Origin: Roridomyces roridus
Taxonomy: Eukaryota > Basidiomycota > Agaricomycetes > Agaricales > Mycenaceae
NCBI GenBank assembly: GCA_029378245.1
Contig: JARKIF010000011.1
Location: 1,116,001-1,180,000 of the forward strand
Length of the DNA: 64,000 nt
Direction of reading: 5' to 3'
How positions within the stretch are numbered: position 1 is the first letter of the stretch; each line of letters starts with the position of its first letter. Positions 10,294 through 21,970 of the stretch are shown here, in pieces. A program made the position numbers and the translations under genes. The notes under the pieces were generated by a model. The model worked only from the letters and a program-made list of their open reading frames with translations. It searched no databases and was not told the DNA's origin.

Positions 10294-12369
10294 ATGAACT
10301 TTGTCGACGCGCCTACCGACAGCGAGGACGAACGTCCAATCTCCCCTGCACGCTCTCCTTCTCCTCCACCCATCTACGAGCGGAACAACTTCTTCACTTT
10401 CCCAGCGCCCCTCGTTTCTGCCATTACCAAGGTCCCGGTCTCCCCGTTTTTCAAAGTCGTCTGCGACCCAGCCATGTCCTCTTTCTTCAAATACGTGATT
10501 GCTGCGACCAACCCTGGCGTCGCTTGCGTGCAGCCTCACGCGGAGAAGATGCTGAAAAAGGGGCTGGCTCATATGGTACGCCCTCTCCTTTTTTCTCGCT
10601 TCCTAACTCCGTCTCATATCTTTTTCAGCGCGTTGCTTGTGCCCTTCTGAAGCACGGGGAGATGCTACCCGAGAACGTCACCGCGTTCCTTTGTGGCATC
10701 CGCAAACTCGTCGCCGCTGCTTCCGACAAGGATGAAGATTGGACCGCCATTCCCCTTCCTCGTAAAACGGTACGCCAGACTCCTTTCCGTTCCTACAAGA
10801 ACCTTCTGACACCCGTCTTAGAATTCGTTCATTGCCAAGACGGCCACTTTTCCTAAGGTCACCTCTTCTGTTCCTGCCGTGACACTGGCTTCGGCCAGCA
10901 CCTTCGGCACGATTTTCAAGTCTGCTAAGCGCGCCGCCGGTCCTCCTTCTACTCCATCCAAGACTTCCCCGTACGTTTCATCTCTTCGCTCCCTTAGCTC
11001 AACTTTGCTGATCATGACTTCTAGCTTGCGTCCCATTGTCGAGATCCCTGCTTCCAAGAAGGCTAAGCTCCACCACCCACCAAAGTCGGAGCCCGATGCT
11101 GACGAGGACGACGAGATGGACACCGTCGCGGATGACGCTTCGGTGGGAGCCAAGGTGCGTAACAATACGCACGCGTATATATTCCGCCCTTACTCACTCG
11201 TAGGCTGGCCGCGTTCTTCGTTCTTCCACTACTTCTCGCGCGAAGACCACCTCGTCCGCTCCCGTCGCGTCTTCTTCCAAAACCACGACCGTGAAGAAGG
11301 AAAAAGGGAAGAAGGAGGTAAACCGCTTGTCTTCCTTTCCACCCTTCTGTTGCTAACGCACCCTTGCTCAGGAGGAGGAGTCTCGCAACGCAACCGTCAC
11401 CGCCGACGTCCTTGAAGGCCTCAAGGATATCTTAAGCGACCGCAAAAAGCACCACGGTATGAGTCTCTGGCTTCACCACATTTCTGCGCGCTGACTCCTT
11501 TGTGCAGTGTCTATTCCTATTCCGGGCCTCAATCGCATCGTCACGGTGTCCGTGTCCAACGTCGCCCAAACCCGCATTATCCGTCCGCGGAAGTATCAAG
11601 GCAACGAGCCCCACTCGCGTGATACCAGCCAAACCTGTCACCTCGGTCCTCAGTTCGAGCCTCTCCCGTCTCAAGAGGTGACGGACGTCCGTGTCGGCGA
11701 CGCTGTAAAGGCGAGTGCCCAATCCCTTTTCTTCCTTCTTCGTCTGACTCCTCCTACAGCCTCACAAGTCGTGCCTCCTTTGTTTCCTGTTGCGGAAGAA
11801 GTGCATCGCTCACCCACTCGGCATCGCCTGCCAGGAGTGCGTCGTCAAGAAACGCGATGCCTACTGCGATCACTACGGCGACTCGCAGAATGTACTCGCG
11901 CTCGTCGACACCGCTCTCGCCTCCTGGGAGTTTCTCCACGGCACCAGTAAGTCTTCTCATTCTTCGTTTCCTTATTCTTACTGACTAAATTCCAGCTCAC
12001 GCCTTCGACATGAGCCATATCCGTCGCCAGGTCGAGGTTGTCCAGTCCGCGCGGGACAATTTCGACTTGTGCCGCGGCTTCCTGGTCGAAGACCTTGGCG
12101 CGATGTTCGTCCGCTTCAAGACTGCCAACGACACTCTAGGCACTGAAGGCCTCGAGTCCCTCTGGAGCTCGTACGCTACCACGCCTCATGGTCAGCGTCC
12201 CATGTTCGACGCCATCAACGCGCTCATCGAGGAGTACAACGAGGGCGTGGTCGCCGACGCTGATGAGCCTGAGGAGTCCGAGGACGACCCTGTCGTGGTT
12301 CACGAGGGTGACATCGACATGGAGGAGGAAGGCGCTCCCGCCCCCGCTCCTTCTGGTGCTTCGGCGTAG
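10294..12369 (+). CDS. antisense cargo gene I: Zn2Cys6-like cluster protein
   Basis: Nine exons can be joined without a stop into a protein of about 550 residues, and every intron is 45-70 nt. The N-terminal third is alpha-helical without a known domain. The middle is Ser/Thr/Lys-rich with an acidic patch (DADEDDEMDT), likely disordered. At about residues 370-405 is C-x2-C-x6-C-x8-C-x2-C-x8-C (SCLLCFLLRKKC ... ACQEC ... YC), which fits the fungal binuclear zinc cluster spacing, although that motif usually sits near the N-terminus. The C-terminal end is acidic (EEPEESEDDP-like). One intron (11711-11759) uses a GC donor. The gene lies inside the Gypsy element, antisense to it. DNA binding or retroelement regulation is possible but is inference. 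Confidence 0.6.
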
Positions 12370-13225
12370 GCGCTTCTCGCCTTTTTGTTTCGGTTTGGTA
12401 TGTTCTGACTCCGGCGCTCGGACGCTCAAAAATACTTACTTGCTCGTACCCACACACACCACTATCTTACGCGTATTTTAGATAGTCGGTCGTGTAGAAA
12501 TTTCCGCAATCCTTGTAAAATAGTCGGAATGGAAACGGCCTTCGGGCCCTTATTACTGCGAATTTCGGTTACGGGAATAAGCGAGAAATAGCATCCGAGT
12601 CAGAGAAAACCCTAATTCCCACCGCCAAGATGATTAGATCTTGACAGGGACGTCCGGTCTCGGCTTTGTAAATGAAACGTTCTCGCTATTCCCATCGTCA
12701 TTCTCCCGTAACATCTAACCGCTGCCAACCCTTCGACTATCGAGCCGAGTGAAGCAGTGCACCTCGACTATCACTAGTCCTAGTGTCTTCTATCGTTCTC
12801 TCGAGTACGTCCGCAATCGCGCCTGGCCATGTCTTTTTAGGTACTGGCTTAGGCTTCAGGTGTTATTCCTGAGGAGTGTATCATCCGTACTTCCTGTCCT
12901 TTTTCTGGTTCGGATCCTTCTTTCGGCGTTCCTAAACCTTCATCCTCGCAGATCCTTGTTCCGGAACTTCTTTATTGGAATTTTGCCCGTACGTCGAACG
13001 GATACCCGGCTAACTCGAATGCTCAGGCCCGGATGGGAAGATCGTCTTGTTCCTGCAATCTTAATTCTGGGAATGGAATATGCTTCCATTCCACACCCTT
13101 GAAACTGCTGGTTCGTTCTTCGCTTGGCGGCATAAATTTATCCATCCATGTGCGTCCAGATCCCCTCCCCTATTTTTCAGATCTTTACTGTCCCCAGTAA
13201 AGCGTCCAGGCTTCGGGTATCTTGG
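12370..13225. other. intergenic sequence between antisense genes I and II
   Basis: No supported coding sequence. The stretch is rich in ATTCC/GGAAT words (TATTCC, GGAATA), as are the other spacers inside the Gypsy internal region. Confidence 0.5.
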
Positions 13226-13232
13226 TATAAAG
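13226..13232 (+). promoter_or_regulatory. TATA box of antisense gene II
   Basis: TATAAAG ends two bases before an ATG at 13234. Transcription would start downstream of that ATG, so the start at 13328 is preferred. Confidence 0.45.
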
Positions 13233-13327
13233 ACATGGACGCATCCATTTACTCCCCCTACGAATTACTCCGCGACCTCTACCCTGCTACGTTTGCCTTT
13301 GTTCTCCGTCTCTACCATCCTTCGACT

Positions 13328-14813
13328 ATGAGTCCCTCATCTGACGCCGCCTCCTTCGTTGCTCCCGCCAGTGTTCGGGAGGAGTGGGAAGAAGCTCGTG
13401 ACGAAGCCGAGCATCTCCTCGGTGCCAAAAACACCAACTCCAAGGCCTTCCTCAAGGCCATGACTCGTACTGCCGAGTGCTTGGTACGTTGCTTCCTTGT
13501 TTCCGTGTCCTTTGTCTAATAAACCCGTAGGAGCCAATCCTCGCCGACTCCGTCCTCTTCGACTTCGCCTGTCACGATGGCGTGAACGGACTTCTCTCCA
13601 ATGTCGTCAACAAGATGCGGCAGTGTGCAGAGAAGTTCGCCCAAGACGGCAACAAGGAACCTGAGGCACCAGCTGCCGTCAGTCAATTCCTTGACCGTTT
13701 TGAGGTCTTCCGTCTTGCTCGTCAGAAGATCGCTGGCGGTGCAGGTCGTCCTGCCATCGAAGCGTTCCTCAAGAACCCGTTCGCCAAGCCCGCGGCGTCC
13801 AAGTCGTCTTCAAAGGTACGCCCTAGGTTATTCCGGTCATATTTTTCTGCTTACGGGTCTGTCCAGCGTCGCGCGCGTTCTCCTAGCGTCGACTCTGTCA
13901 GCTCCATTGACCTTGGAGAAGACGAGCTCAAGGACGACTCAGTGATGGATGTTGACAAGCCTGCCGTGGCTAGCGTGCGTCCTACTTCTCCCCTATTTTC
14001 TGATTGTATCTTATAACTATCCTCAGAAAGGCAAGGAGAAGCAGGTCCCTGCTATCGAGCCTCATGCAACCCCTACCGCGACCGTCATCGTTTCCGATTC
14101 CGAGGGTGAGGGCGACTCCCAACCTTCCCGCAAGAAAGCCGTGAGTAGCATCCTTCTTGTCTATTATCCTTCGTTGTTTACTCAGAGCAGGATCAACTCC
14201 ACTTCAAGAAACGTTCCAGTACCCCCACGCAACCCGCGAATTTCAGAGCTAACAACAAGGCGCCCTCGAAACCCCCGACTCCAGCCTCTAACGCCCATAA
14301 CGGTCCCTCCCGTTCGTGTACTCCTTATTCCACGGCGTCATTTCGCTTATATCCGTTCTAGCCCTCTCTTACGAAGAGGTCCAGCGCATCCTCGAGAGTG
14401 CCAACCGCATTCCCTCTCAGCATCGCAGCATACTCGCGTCCAACGACGGCATCCTCCGCGCTGACTGCGCATGCCATACTCGCCTCGCCGAGCTCGCCAC
14501 CCGTATCGCCATGGAAGTCCGCCAGTACGATGCGGTCTTCATCGAGTACGAGGCTGTTCGTCGCACTATGAACGATCGCCAGCTCGTTCCCGTGGATTTC
14601 ACTTTCCAGTAGGTATACCTCCATTCCTTCCCTAAGACTCGTCTTGCTAACGTTATTCCCAGGTCGGAACCCTCGGGTAGCGCTACCCCGCTCGTGGGAG
14701 GCCAGATTCCTCGTCGCACCACGTTCATGCGTGGTGGGATTCAGGTTTCCGGAGCCCATGATTCGGCCAAGTCGCAGGCTATGCAAACCCGTTCCCGCAA
14801 TTCTCGCAACTAA
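13328..14813 (+). CDS. antisense cargo gene II: hypothetical, largest member of a small paralog set
   Basis: Seven exons give about 390 residues. Exon 1 ends TRTAECL at a GTACGT donor, and exon 2 (from 13531) begins EPILADSVLFDF and continues into a helical region ending FLDRFEVFRLARQ. Genes III and IV have a matching break (CAASW then TPFL; TARFW then IPFL) and a matching LCEDYR/CERFR end, so the three are homologous with a conserved intron position. Gene II then adds a Ser-rich segment (RRARSPSVDSVSSIDLGEDE), a basic segment (KKRSSTPTQPANF) and a second helical region (SYEEVQRILESANRIP). No known family is recognised. The start at 13328 is chosen because the TATA box lies next to the earlier ATG. 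Confidence 0.55.
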
Positions 14814-14984
14814 TTCCAATACCCCTGCTCCGTTCTTTCCGTAACAAACTTCGTCGTCATTCCCGACGCTTCCTGTCCTTACTTGATCTCTTGGTCCAAC
14901 TCTCATACGCTCTTTAGACTCCATTCCGTTGCCCAACTCAATACGCTCCTTAGAATACCTCTTGTGAAAAGTAGTTCCTTAGCA

Positions 14985-15122
14985 CCCTGAATACATCGCT
15001 GCTCTTTTGGAATAACCCGACCTGGTTCCCCGAAGATCGGTATAAGCGATCTCCTGAGCGGCCGCTTGTTGCCGACGTGCTTCTTACCATCAATGGACCT
15101 ACTGTTGTGTTCCAATCTCGGT
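14985..15122 (+). pseudogene. possible orphan exon between antisense genes II and III
   Basis: A plus-strand frame reads SLLFWNNPTWFPEDRY and continues to a GTAAGC donor at about 15122. With the GAAACAG acceptor at about 15179 it can be extended through LLTDLPEGPYSDNRTTLE. No upstream exon or ATG is evident, and a minus-strand frame overlaps. It may be a remnant of another copy of the cargo family or part of an alternative transcript. Confidence 0.25.
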
Positions 15123-15290
15123 AAGCGAAGCCCCTGTATTTCAAAATCATAGTGATGCATTTCAGCTCTCCTTGAAACAGTCTTCTGACTGATCTTCCCG
15201 AGGGACCTTATTCCGACAATCGCACCACTCTTGAAACTACACCCGCCGCTCCCTTTAAAAAGGGAATCGACCGGGCTTTGCTTGCTAACA

Positions 15291-15796
15291 ATGCCATACC
15301 CTCACACTGCCTACGTTGCCCGACCCGACAATATTCTTTCTTGGCAGCGCGCTGTGTCCATGCAGCAACGCCTTATCCATCTATTCGGCCCTCTCAATAA
15401 CTCAGCAGCCCGGGATCATGCTACGGAGTGCGCGGCCTCTTGGGTGCGTTATTCCGAGCTCTTACTGCCGTCTGCTAAATTATTCCCAGACTCCTTTCCT
15501 TTCCGACTTGACAGGCTCGCGCCTTATCCTCGACCAGGACGTTAGTCTGATGGTGTCGGCCATGGCTATCAAGATCGCCCGTATTGCTATCGCGCACGAC
15601 TTCGGCGACTCCTGGCCGGGAGGTCAGCTTCCTACCGAGCTCGAGGCTTTTCTCGACCTCTGTGAGGATTACCGTCGTGCCCGCCACGCCTACTTGTGTG
15701 AGTCTCTGGCTCGCTTCTTGGCTTCACCGGTCGTTTATTAGTCCCCCTCTAGTCACAAACCCTCGTAACCCTTTCAACCCCGCTTCTTCCCCGTAA
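15291..15796 (+). CDS. antisense cargo gene III: hypothetical paralog
   Basis: Three exons (15291-15443, 15490-15697, 15753-15796) give 134 residues. The first intron needs the nearer acceptor (CCCAG at 15489) to keep frame. Exon 1 ends ATECAASW and exon 2 begins TPFLSDLTGSRLIL, paralleling genes II and IV, then MAIKIARIAIAH and FLDLCEDYRRAR. The protein is small and helical without a signal peptide. A TTTAAAAAGG motif 40 nt upstream could act as a TATA box. An alternative last acceptor (15741) would shorten the tail. No function can be given. Confidence 0.5.
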
Positions 15797-15956
15797 TACT
15801 ATCTGTGTATTAGAGTAGTTATAAGCGCAAGATTCAAAGATTATCCGGAATTAGGAGCGTCCCACTATTTTTCCTAGCGAGATCGTTCCTTCCGCATTGT
15901 CATGCTCCTTTCAATCTGTCTCCGGGCGTCGCGTTTCCGGGTGCTGACCTCAAGTG

Positions 15957-15964
15957 TATATAAG
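15957..15964 (+). promoter_or_regulatory. TATA box of antisense gene IV
   Basis: TATATAAG lies 39 nt upstream of the ATG at 16003, the same spacing class as gene I. Confidence 0.55.
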
Positions 15965-16002
15965 CCGGGGACGGGTTTGTTCCATCCCACCCTTTATACA
16001 CC

Positions 16003-16439
16003 ATGTTCGTCGCACGCACCGTCCGCATAACTCCCATTCCCAACTTCGAACCGCCCCAGCACCTCGTTAGTGACTGGGTTCACCTGCTTTCCGCGTCTTC
16101 CGACTTCCTCGACTTGCGTGCCGAAGAGATCGTACCGAAGGAAGTGAACAGACTCATGGCTCGGACTGCCCGCTTCTGGGTCAGTTATAGGCTATTCCCC
16201 GGCCCTCGACTTCGAGCTTATTCCTGTCACTCCCTTAGATCCCTTTCCTTGAGGAACCCACGCTCACGCTGGTGGCCGGTTCCGAAGGCGTTGCTACGCT
16301 GCTCGCTTCTGTCGAGATTAAGGTTGCTCAAATCGCCTTTAACCGCAAGCATAGCACGGATGACCGTGGTACTCGTATTCCAGACATTGTGAACACCTTC
16401 CTCGTTGGATGCGAGCGTTTCCGCGTTAGACGCTTCTAG
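16003..16439 (+). CDS. antisense cargo gene IV: hypothetical paralog
   Basis: Two exons (16003-16179 and 16239-16439) joined by a 59-nt intron encode 125 residues. Exon 1 ends MARTARFW and exon 2 starts IPFLEEPTLTLVAG, then VEIKVAQIAFNR and FLVGCERFRVRRF at the stop. The intron phase and flanking residues match genes II and III. The gene converges with the 3' end of the Gypsy pol, whose last codons lie 130 bp away. It has a clear TATA box. No domain is recognised. Confidence 0.55.
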
Positions 16440-16566
16440 GTGCTCTTCCAGGTTCATTCTTGCCTGATTCTTTTATTTCACAAGAGCTTAATCCTTTGTA
16501 GCCACGTTCACACCCCCGTGCTTGGGTAGTCATAGTACAGTACCGTGTCCGCTCTCGCACTTGTAA

Positions 16567-18333
16567 CTAGTGTGAACGTTCCCTCTGAATTCGTTTCCTA
16601 TTCGAGCGTCTGACTTGTGACGGATCTGGGTCTTCTTCCATCTCTTCAACTTCTTCCTCTGCCGCAGGACCATCCCGCTCGTCCTCGGACTCCTCCTCTT
16701 CCCATCCTGGGTTCAGGGTCATATCCTCAAACTGTAGGTCTCGATCCAGCGGCTCTTCTCCTCCAGCTTTCTTGATCACTAACGCGTCCAATTCTTCCTT
16801 CGACATGTCAATAAGCTCTTCGACCTTCTTTCAATGCCCTATGAATTTTCGAGCTATATATGGTATAACCCTGAAAGCTCCCACTTTACCCGGGTATACT
16901 GCTCCATTCATTTCACACATTATGTACGATCCTCCCTTCGTCCGACGTAGTACAACCATCGGTCCAAGGTATTTGGGTTCAAACTTCGCGTTCAACGACT
17001 TTTCAACGCGCGTATTCCTGATTAAGACTAGCCTCCCTGGCTGGAAGTCGTAGTCTCTGATGGAATGCTTGAACTCTTGCTCGTACTTCCTCACCGCAGC
17101 CAATTTTTCTGCGTCCACTCTGTCCCTCATTTCTTCCAAATGTTGACGGTGCTTTGCCAGAGCCCTAGCTCGTAGACCAATTAATTCCGCCGTAGAGATT
17201 ATCTCCCCAGGGTATTCCACTAGCCACGTCGCCTCTACCAAGTCCAACGGGACACTCGGGTGACTTCCCGTTACTGCATAGTAAGGTGAGCACCCAAGAC
17301 CACGTCGGGTAGTAATTCTATCCGCCCATATCACTTGGGGTAAGAACCAGAACCACTTCCGTACGTCGCCTCCCGTTGCTTTGTACAACATTTGTCTCAT
17401 GTGCTTATGTCCCGACTCAACCGGTCCGTTCGCCTGGGAATTATACGGTGAAATCCTTATTCCCGTAATCCCGTACTTCTGGTGTAACCATTCAATCGCC
17501 GCCAGGAACTGCGGTGCGTTGTCTGTTACAATCTCTTTTGGACAACCCCATCGACATATGATGTTCTCTAACAAGAACCTGCCTAGCGCCGGCGCATTAT
17601 CCGCTCTCAGTCCTTTAGCTTCTAGATAACGGCTAAGTGCGTCTCGGGCCGCAACCACATATCGGTGTCCATTTGAAACCACACTCATGACCGCAACGTC
17701 GACGTGAATCTTTTGGAATAGGCACGGTGTAAAAGTAGGAACGGGCGGAATGCGTAGCAACTCTTCTTGTCTGGTTTGGCACAAATGGCAACTCCTGACA
17801 TACCAAGCGATATCTCGCTCCATCTCAGGCCACCAAAACCGCTGTTCCACCAGTGATTTCGTCGCATACGCTCCCCTATGCCCCAGACTGTCATGAGACC
17901 CTCTCATCATGTACATCCTGTGTTCCTTATTCACCACCAACTTGTGTGCTCCATCCGCTGATTTCCTGAATAGGCGTCCTCGTTGGTCCAGGAAGAAGTT
18001 CCTAGCGTATTTCATAAGCTTATGAAACGCCTTCTTCCCAGAGTCAGACGGCCTATTCTTTCCCGAGTTATCGAGCCACTCTCGCACGGTTTCCAATCTC
18101 TCATCCTGCCGCTTCGCAGAATCAGTGCGCTGATCCTCAGGGTAGGTTTCCCGCTTCTTAGGATCGAACTTGAACGCATCATCTGGCAGTAAAGGTTCTT
18201 CCTCCCGGATGTGACTCATTATGAACTGCGGAATAGGTTCACCTAGCTCCTCGAATTTGGTTCGAAGAACCCTAGCTTCCTCCCGTTCGTCCATATACGC
18301 TTCTCTACACTGCTGCTCGAAGATATTCATCAA
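16567..18333 (-). CDS. Gypsy integrase with acidic C-terminal tail
   Basis: The frame contains an HHCC zinc site (HDSLGH ... CHLC), then the D,D(35)E core: HVDVAVM, TDNAPQF and GPVESGH. A C-terminal domain ends [13 protein letters not shown] at a TGA (16833-16831). The same frame then resumes as [18 protein letters not shown] and an acidic tail to 16567. Related mushroom elements have an acidic tail directly after the VIPYxARK motif, so the TGA is probably a mutation (CGA to TGA) rather than the natural end. The 5' end overlaps the RT frame by 29 nt in a +1 frame. The enzyme inserts element cDNA into the host genome. Confidence 0.8.
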
Positions 18334-20405
18334 GACTGTGTCTGACGGTTCGAGATTCGTCTTTTATTTCCACAAAGTAGCCTCCTCGGGTGTCTATTCC
18401 GGTCTTGAAATCTTCAAACTCGAAGGGCTGATCTATAGAGTAATCCCACTCTTCGTGTTTTTCCGGGGGCGGGTTGTCATCAAACCCATCCTCCGGGCTT
18501 CCATGGACCTCATCACCCTCTTGACGCTTCCTTCTAGAGAGACCATCAGGCGAGAAGGTACTCCCCTTTACGTGTTTGAGCGTAAAATGGAACATCAGAA
18601 TTTCCTCGATCCAGCGGTTAATAGTAGCGTTGGGTCCCATCCCAGGATTGTCCAGCATTCCTTTGATGTATAGAGCATCCGTCTCTACCACAAGCTTCCT
18701 GCAACCTAGCAGCCAATACTGCATATGTTCTAAAGCCCGCTTCAGCCCGTACAATTCCCGCTTCGGTTGTGAGAACCTGGCCTCTCTTTCATTCAAGGGA
18801 ATAGAGTCGAACTTGGCATAGTACCTCTTTCGAGGGTCGTTCGGGTCGACCTGATATATTTCAATCCCTATGGCCATCCACGAAGTGTCCACAGCCAATA
18901 CAATGTCCGAGTCCCAATCGTAGTTTAGAGGCTTCAACGCTTCACAATTTTCCACCGATCTCTTCAGTATATCCATTGAAGCTTGCTCCTTGTCCGTCCA
19001 CTCGAAATCGATATCCTTGCGTAGCAGCCTATTCAATCTGCTGGCTTTTATCGAATAATTCTTGATGAACATCCTCAGTACTCCAACGACACCCAGGAAC
19101 TGTCGTACTTGAGACACATCTTGTAAAGGTGGCCACCTTGATATAACCCCAATCCTCTCTGTCGACGGTTTCCTGCCTTCAAAGGAACATACGTGACCAA
19201 CAACAGTGAATTCCGATTTACACAAGATGACTTTTAGAGCGGAAATCGTGCCTCCGCAATACTTCAATCTCTGTGCGATCCGGTTAAGGTTCACAAAGTG
19301 CTCCCAGACAAAACGACGTATCCCAGGGTTGTCCGGGATAGTCTCATACGTCCCATCCTTGTCCTGATATCTACTACCGGGCCCTCTTACAGGCACATCG
19401 TCAATATACGGAACAGTGATGTGCGGGATCTCGTCCTTCAGTATGAACGTCACATCATCATGGAAGATTGGTACTGAATTCGTCCAGCCTTGTGGTAGCT
19501 TCACCAGCCTCAGAGCACCAAAAGGTGTCTGAAAAGTTGTGAAATCTCTCGATCCTTCAGCTATCTCCCGATGGTCGTAGCCTGAGTATAAATCGAACAC
19601 CGCCCCACACGCTCTACCCGAGCAGTGACTTGCGAGCTCATCCGTTGCCGGAGGAATTCCCGAATGTGCAATGGTTACAGCATTCAGTGGCTCGAGGGCA
19701 TGTACCAAGCGTATACTCTTCCCATCTTTCTTCAAGACGCCGAAGAACTTGGATCGATACGAGGAATTCGACGGTTCATAGACACCCGCGTCGATCTTCT
19801 TTTTTATCACTTTACAGAATTCACTCAGTTGTCCTCTTGGTATCGGGATAGATCTCTCCACCCAAACCTTGTGTTCAACTGTGGGAATTTCTATTGGTGG
19901 GAAGAATTCTGATTTCCAGGTGCCTCTTTCCGAGTCATCCCAAGCGAAGGCGTCGTTTTGAATGCTCATGAAATGATGCATCAGCTTGCGCTCCTCTTTC
20001 CACAGGAAGTCTTCCGAGTGGATCGCGTCTATTCCTTCCTTTCGTTCCTGTGAGTACCGACCTATCGGAATGAACTCTCCCGGACGAGTGGAGAGTTCGG
20101 GAATGTCCTTCAACGGGTCCCCTATTATTTCCCGTTTAATTCGGTACTTCTCGGGTAACTCCGCGTACACAGGCTTTGTTTTCAACGCCACCGGTTTGTA
20201 CTTCTTCCCCGCAAATGACTCTAGAACAGGAATATCCCGCACTTCAGCCGCCTGGGTCAGAACATCTTCCTTGCAAGGCACTACTCCACACTTGAAGCAT
20301 TCTTTCGTCGAATCAGCTTCGTGAAAGCGCCTCTTCTTCTTCCGATTCAGCTTTTTAATGGAGCTTCGGCTACGCTTTATCTCCGGGAGACGTTCCTCGA
20401 AGGTA
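18305..20405 (-). CDS. Gypsy reverse transcriptase and RNase H
   Basis: The frame is open from about 20405 ([20 protein letters not shown]) and has no ATG near its start, as expected inside pol. RT motifs are [20 protein letters not shown] (first catalytic Asp), LPQGWTNSV and PYIDDV (the catalytic Asp pair). RNase H follows with [27 protein letters not shown] and [13 protein letters not shown]. The frame ends at 18305, where a +1 shift leads into integrase. It is part of a normally continuous pol polyprotein, so the shift is more likely decay than design. Frame is lost again near 20400 towards the protease. Confidence 0.85.
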
Positions 20406-20655
20406 AGGACTTGAACTCTCCTGTCTCGCTCTTTTCGAGGCCTCCAACATACTCTTGTAAGAGTTGTGTAGCTGCTCGATCCCCATTCAAGGCACCTTTC
20501 TCCATGGACGCTACAAGGTACGCCGATTTCAACTCATCTGATGAAAATCTGTGACCTTGCGTAGGCCCCATGTAGCCTTCTATCTGTACTTCCCCATTCT
20601 CGTCTAAACCAAACTTCACAGCTAACTCTTCTCCTTCGGTATCCAGACCTAATTC
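20377..20655 (-). CDS. pol linker fragment in a third frame
   Basis: Between protease and RT the polyprotein continues only in another frame (FSWLFEELGLDTEGEELAVK, then a segment to [10 protein letters not shown]). The breaks near 20655 and 20400 are therefore two frameshifts in this copy. Residue content is charged and helical, consistent with the connector seen in mushroom Gypsy pol. Confidence 0.55.
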   Translation of the reverse strand, partial: ELGLDTEGEELAVKFGLDENGEVQIEGYMGPTQGHRFSSDELKSAYLVASMEKGALNGDRAATQLLQEYVGGLEKSETGEFKSLPSRNVSRR

Positions 20656-21970
20656 CTCGAAGAGCCATGAAAATTTGCCTGCTTTGCAGCGTCTTCTTCT
20701 TCCTGACCGCTTGACTTCCCCTCGCGAGCCGTAGCCGCGGGCAGTACTGCCTGCTTCACGCGTCCAGCGACCGAGTGTGCTCCCCTGGCAAAAGTAGGCA
20801 GGGTAGCTCTCCTAGTGCTATTGGGATCGCAGATGGTAACTGTCTGTCTTCCATCTTTGAAGTCCTTCGTGGCCGCCTCTGTAAGGATGTCGAACGGCCT
20901 TCCCAACAGTACATCGTACGCCGGTTGATCAATTACGTGCACTTGGAGATATACCGTTATATCCCCAAACAAAAACGGTACGTTCCTAGCCAGTCCCGCT
21001 GACTTTTTCAACTGCCCGTTCGCGCTTTGCATGTATATTTGAACATCCGGGTCCCATGTCAGACCCAACCTTTCCGCAATCGTCAAGGCCATGGACACGA
21101 TCTGGGATCCTCCATCTCGTACGCTCTCCACCTTTTCCGATCCGTTCACCACCGGGAAGAGTACTCTCAATGCCGCCGATGAACAGGCAGCGAAGATTTG
21201 TTTCGGTACCTCTCCTTCTGGTAACGAGGCAATGTACGTCAAGACTATGTCCGTGGCAATTAAGCTCCCTGGTATAGTCCCTCTGTCTTCCTCGGTCGAA
21301 ATATAGAATGAATCGAGCGCAGGTAGCTCATCGATATGAATGGCATCTGGCTCGAGTGTCACGGGAATATCATCGTCTTCCATGAACGGGAAGTCCGACG
21401 TTTCTTCCAAAGGATTCGCGCTCAGTAGAACCGGCCTGACTGGCCTCCTGATTTTGAACGTGATGTCTCTCAGCCTTTTTGCATAGTCGCCATTCATAGC
21501 AGCGAGCTTCCCGACTGTAATGCCTCTTAATTCCGTATCCTTCGTCTGGTCCAACAGGTCCGAAATAAGGTGAGGATCATCATATTTCGAAACGAGCTTG
21601 TAGGCTCTCTCGTGTACTTGCTGATTCTCCTTATCCCTGGAGATATCATCAGTACGCTTCTTCTTCTCTGGTCTTTTTAGTTTCTCGAACGGAACCGAGG
21701 TTTCCTCTTCCTCGTCCGTCACTTCTTCCAACGTAACCATCCTTCTCTGAGTTGAGGGTTTAGGATCAGCGGTTTTCCTCTGTGGAACTTCCTCTGTCCT
21801 TGCTTCCTCTCCACCGCTCTCCTCATCATCCACAAAAGTAACTTTCTTCTTTCGCCTTCGCCAATTGTCATCAGTATCAGCCGTTTTCCCGTTCTCAGGA
21901 GGGGTGACCGTTGGTAGAATAGGTGGCTTTTCCTTATTCCGGCCCTCCTTCCTTGAACCAACTAAAATTT
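20649..21970 (-). CDS. Gypsy aspartic protease region
   Basis: The frame is open from within the 3' end of gag. A charged leader (KKKVTFVDDEESGG) precedes the retropepsin domain. The active site reads VRDGGSQIVSM, a D-G-G version of D-T/S-G, followed by LGLTWDP, YMQSANGQ and the flap/core segment VIDQPAYDVLLGRPFDIL, all typical of mushroom Gypsy proteases. The enzyme would cleave Gag and Pol. The junction with gag is a -1 frame change at a CAAAATTTTAG run. The 3' end breaks frame near 20655. Confidence 0.75.
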
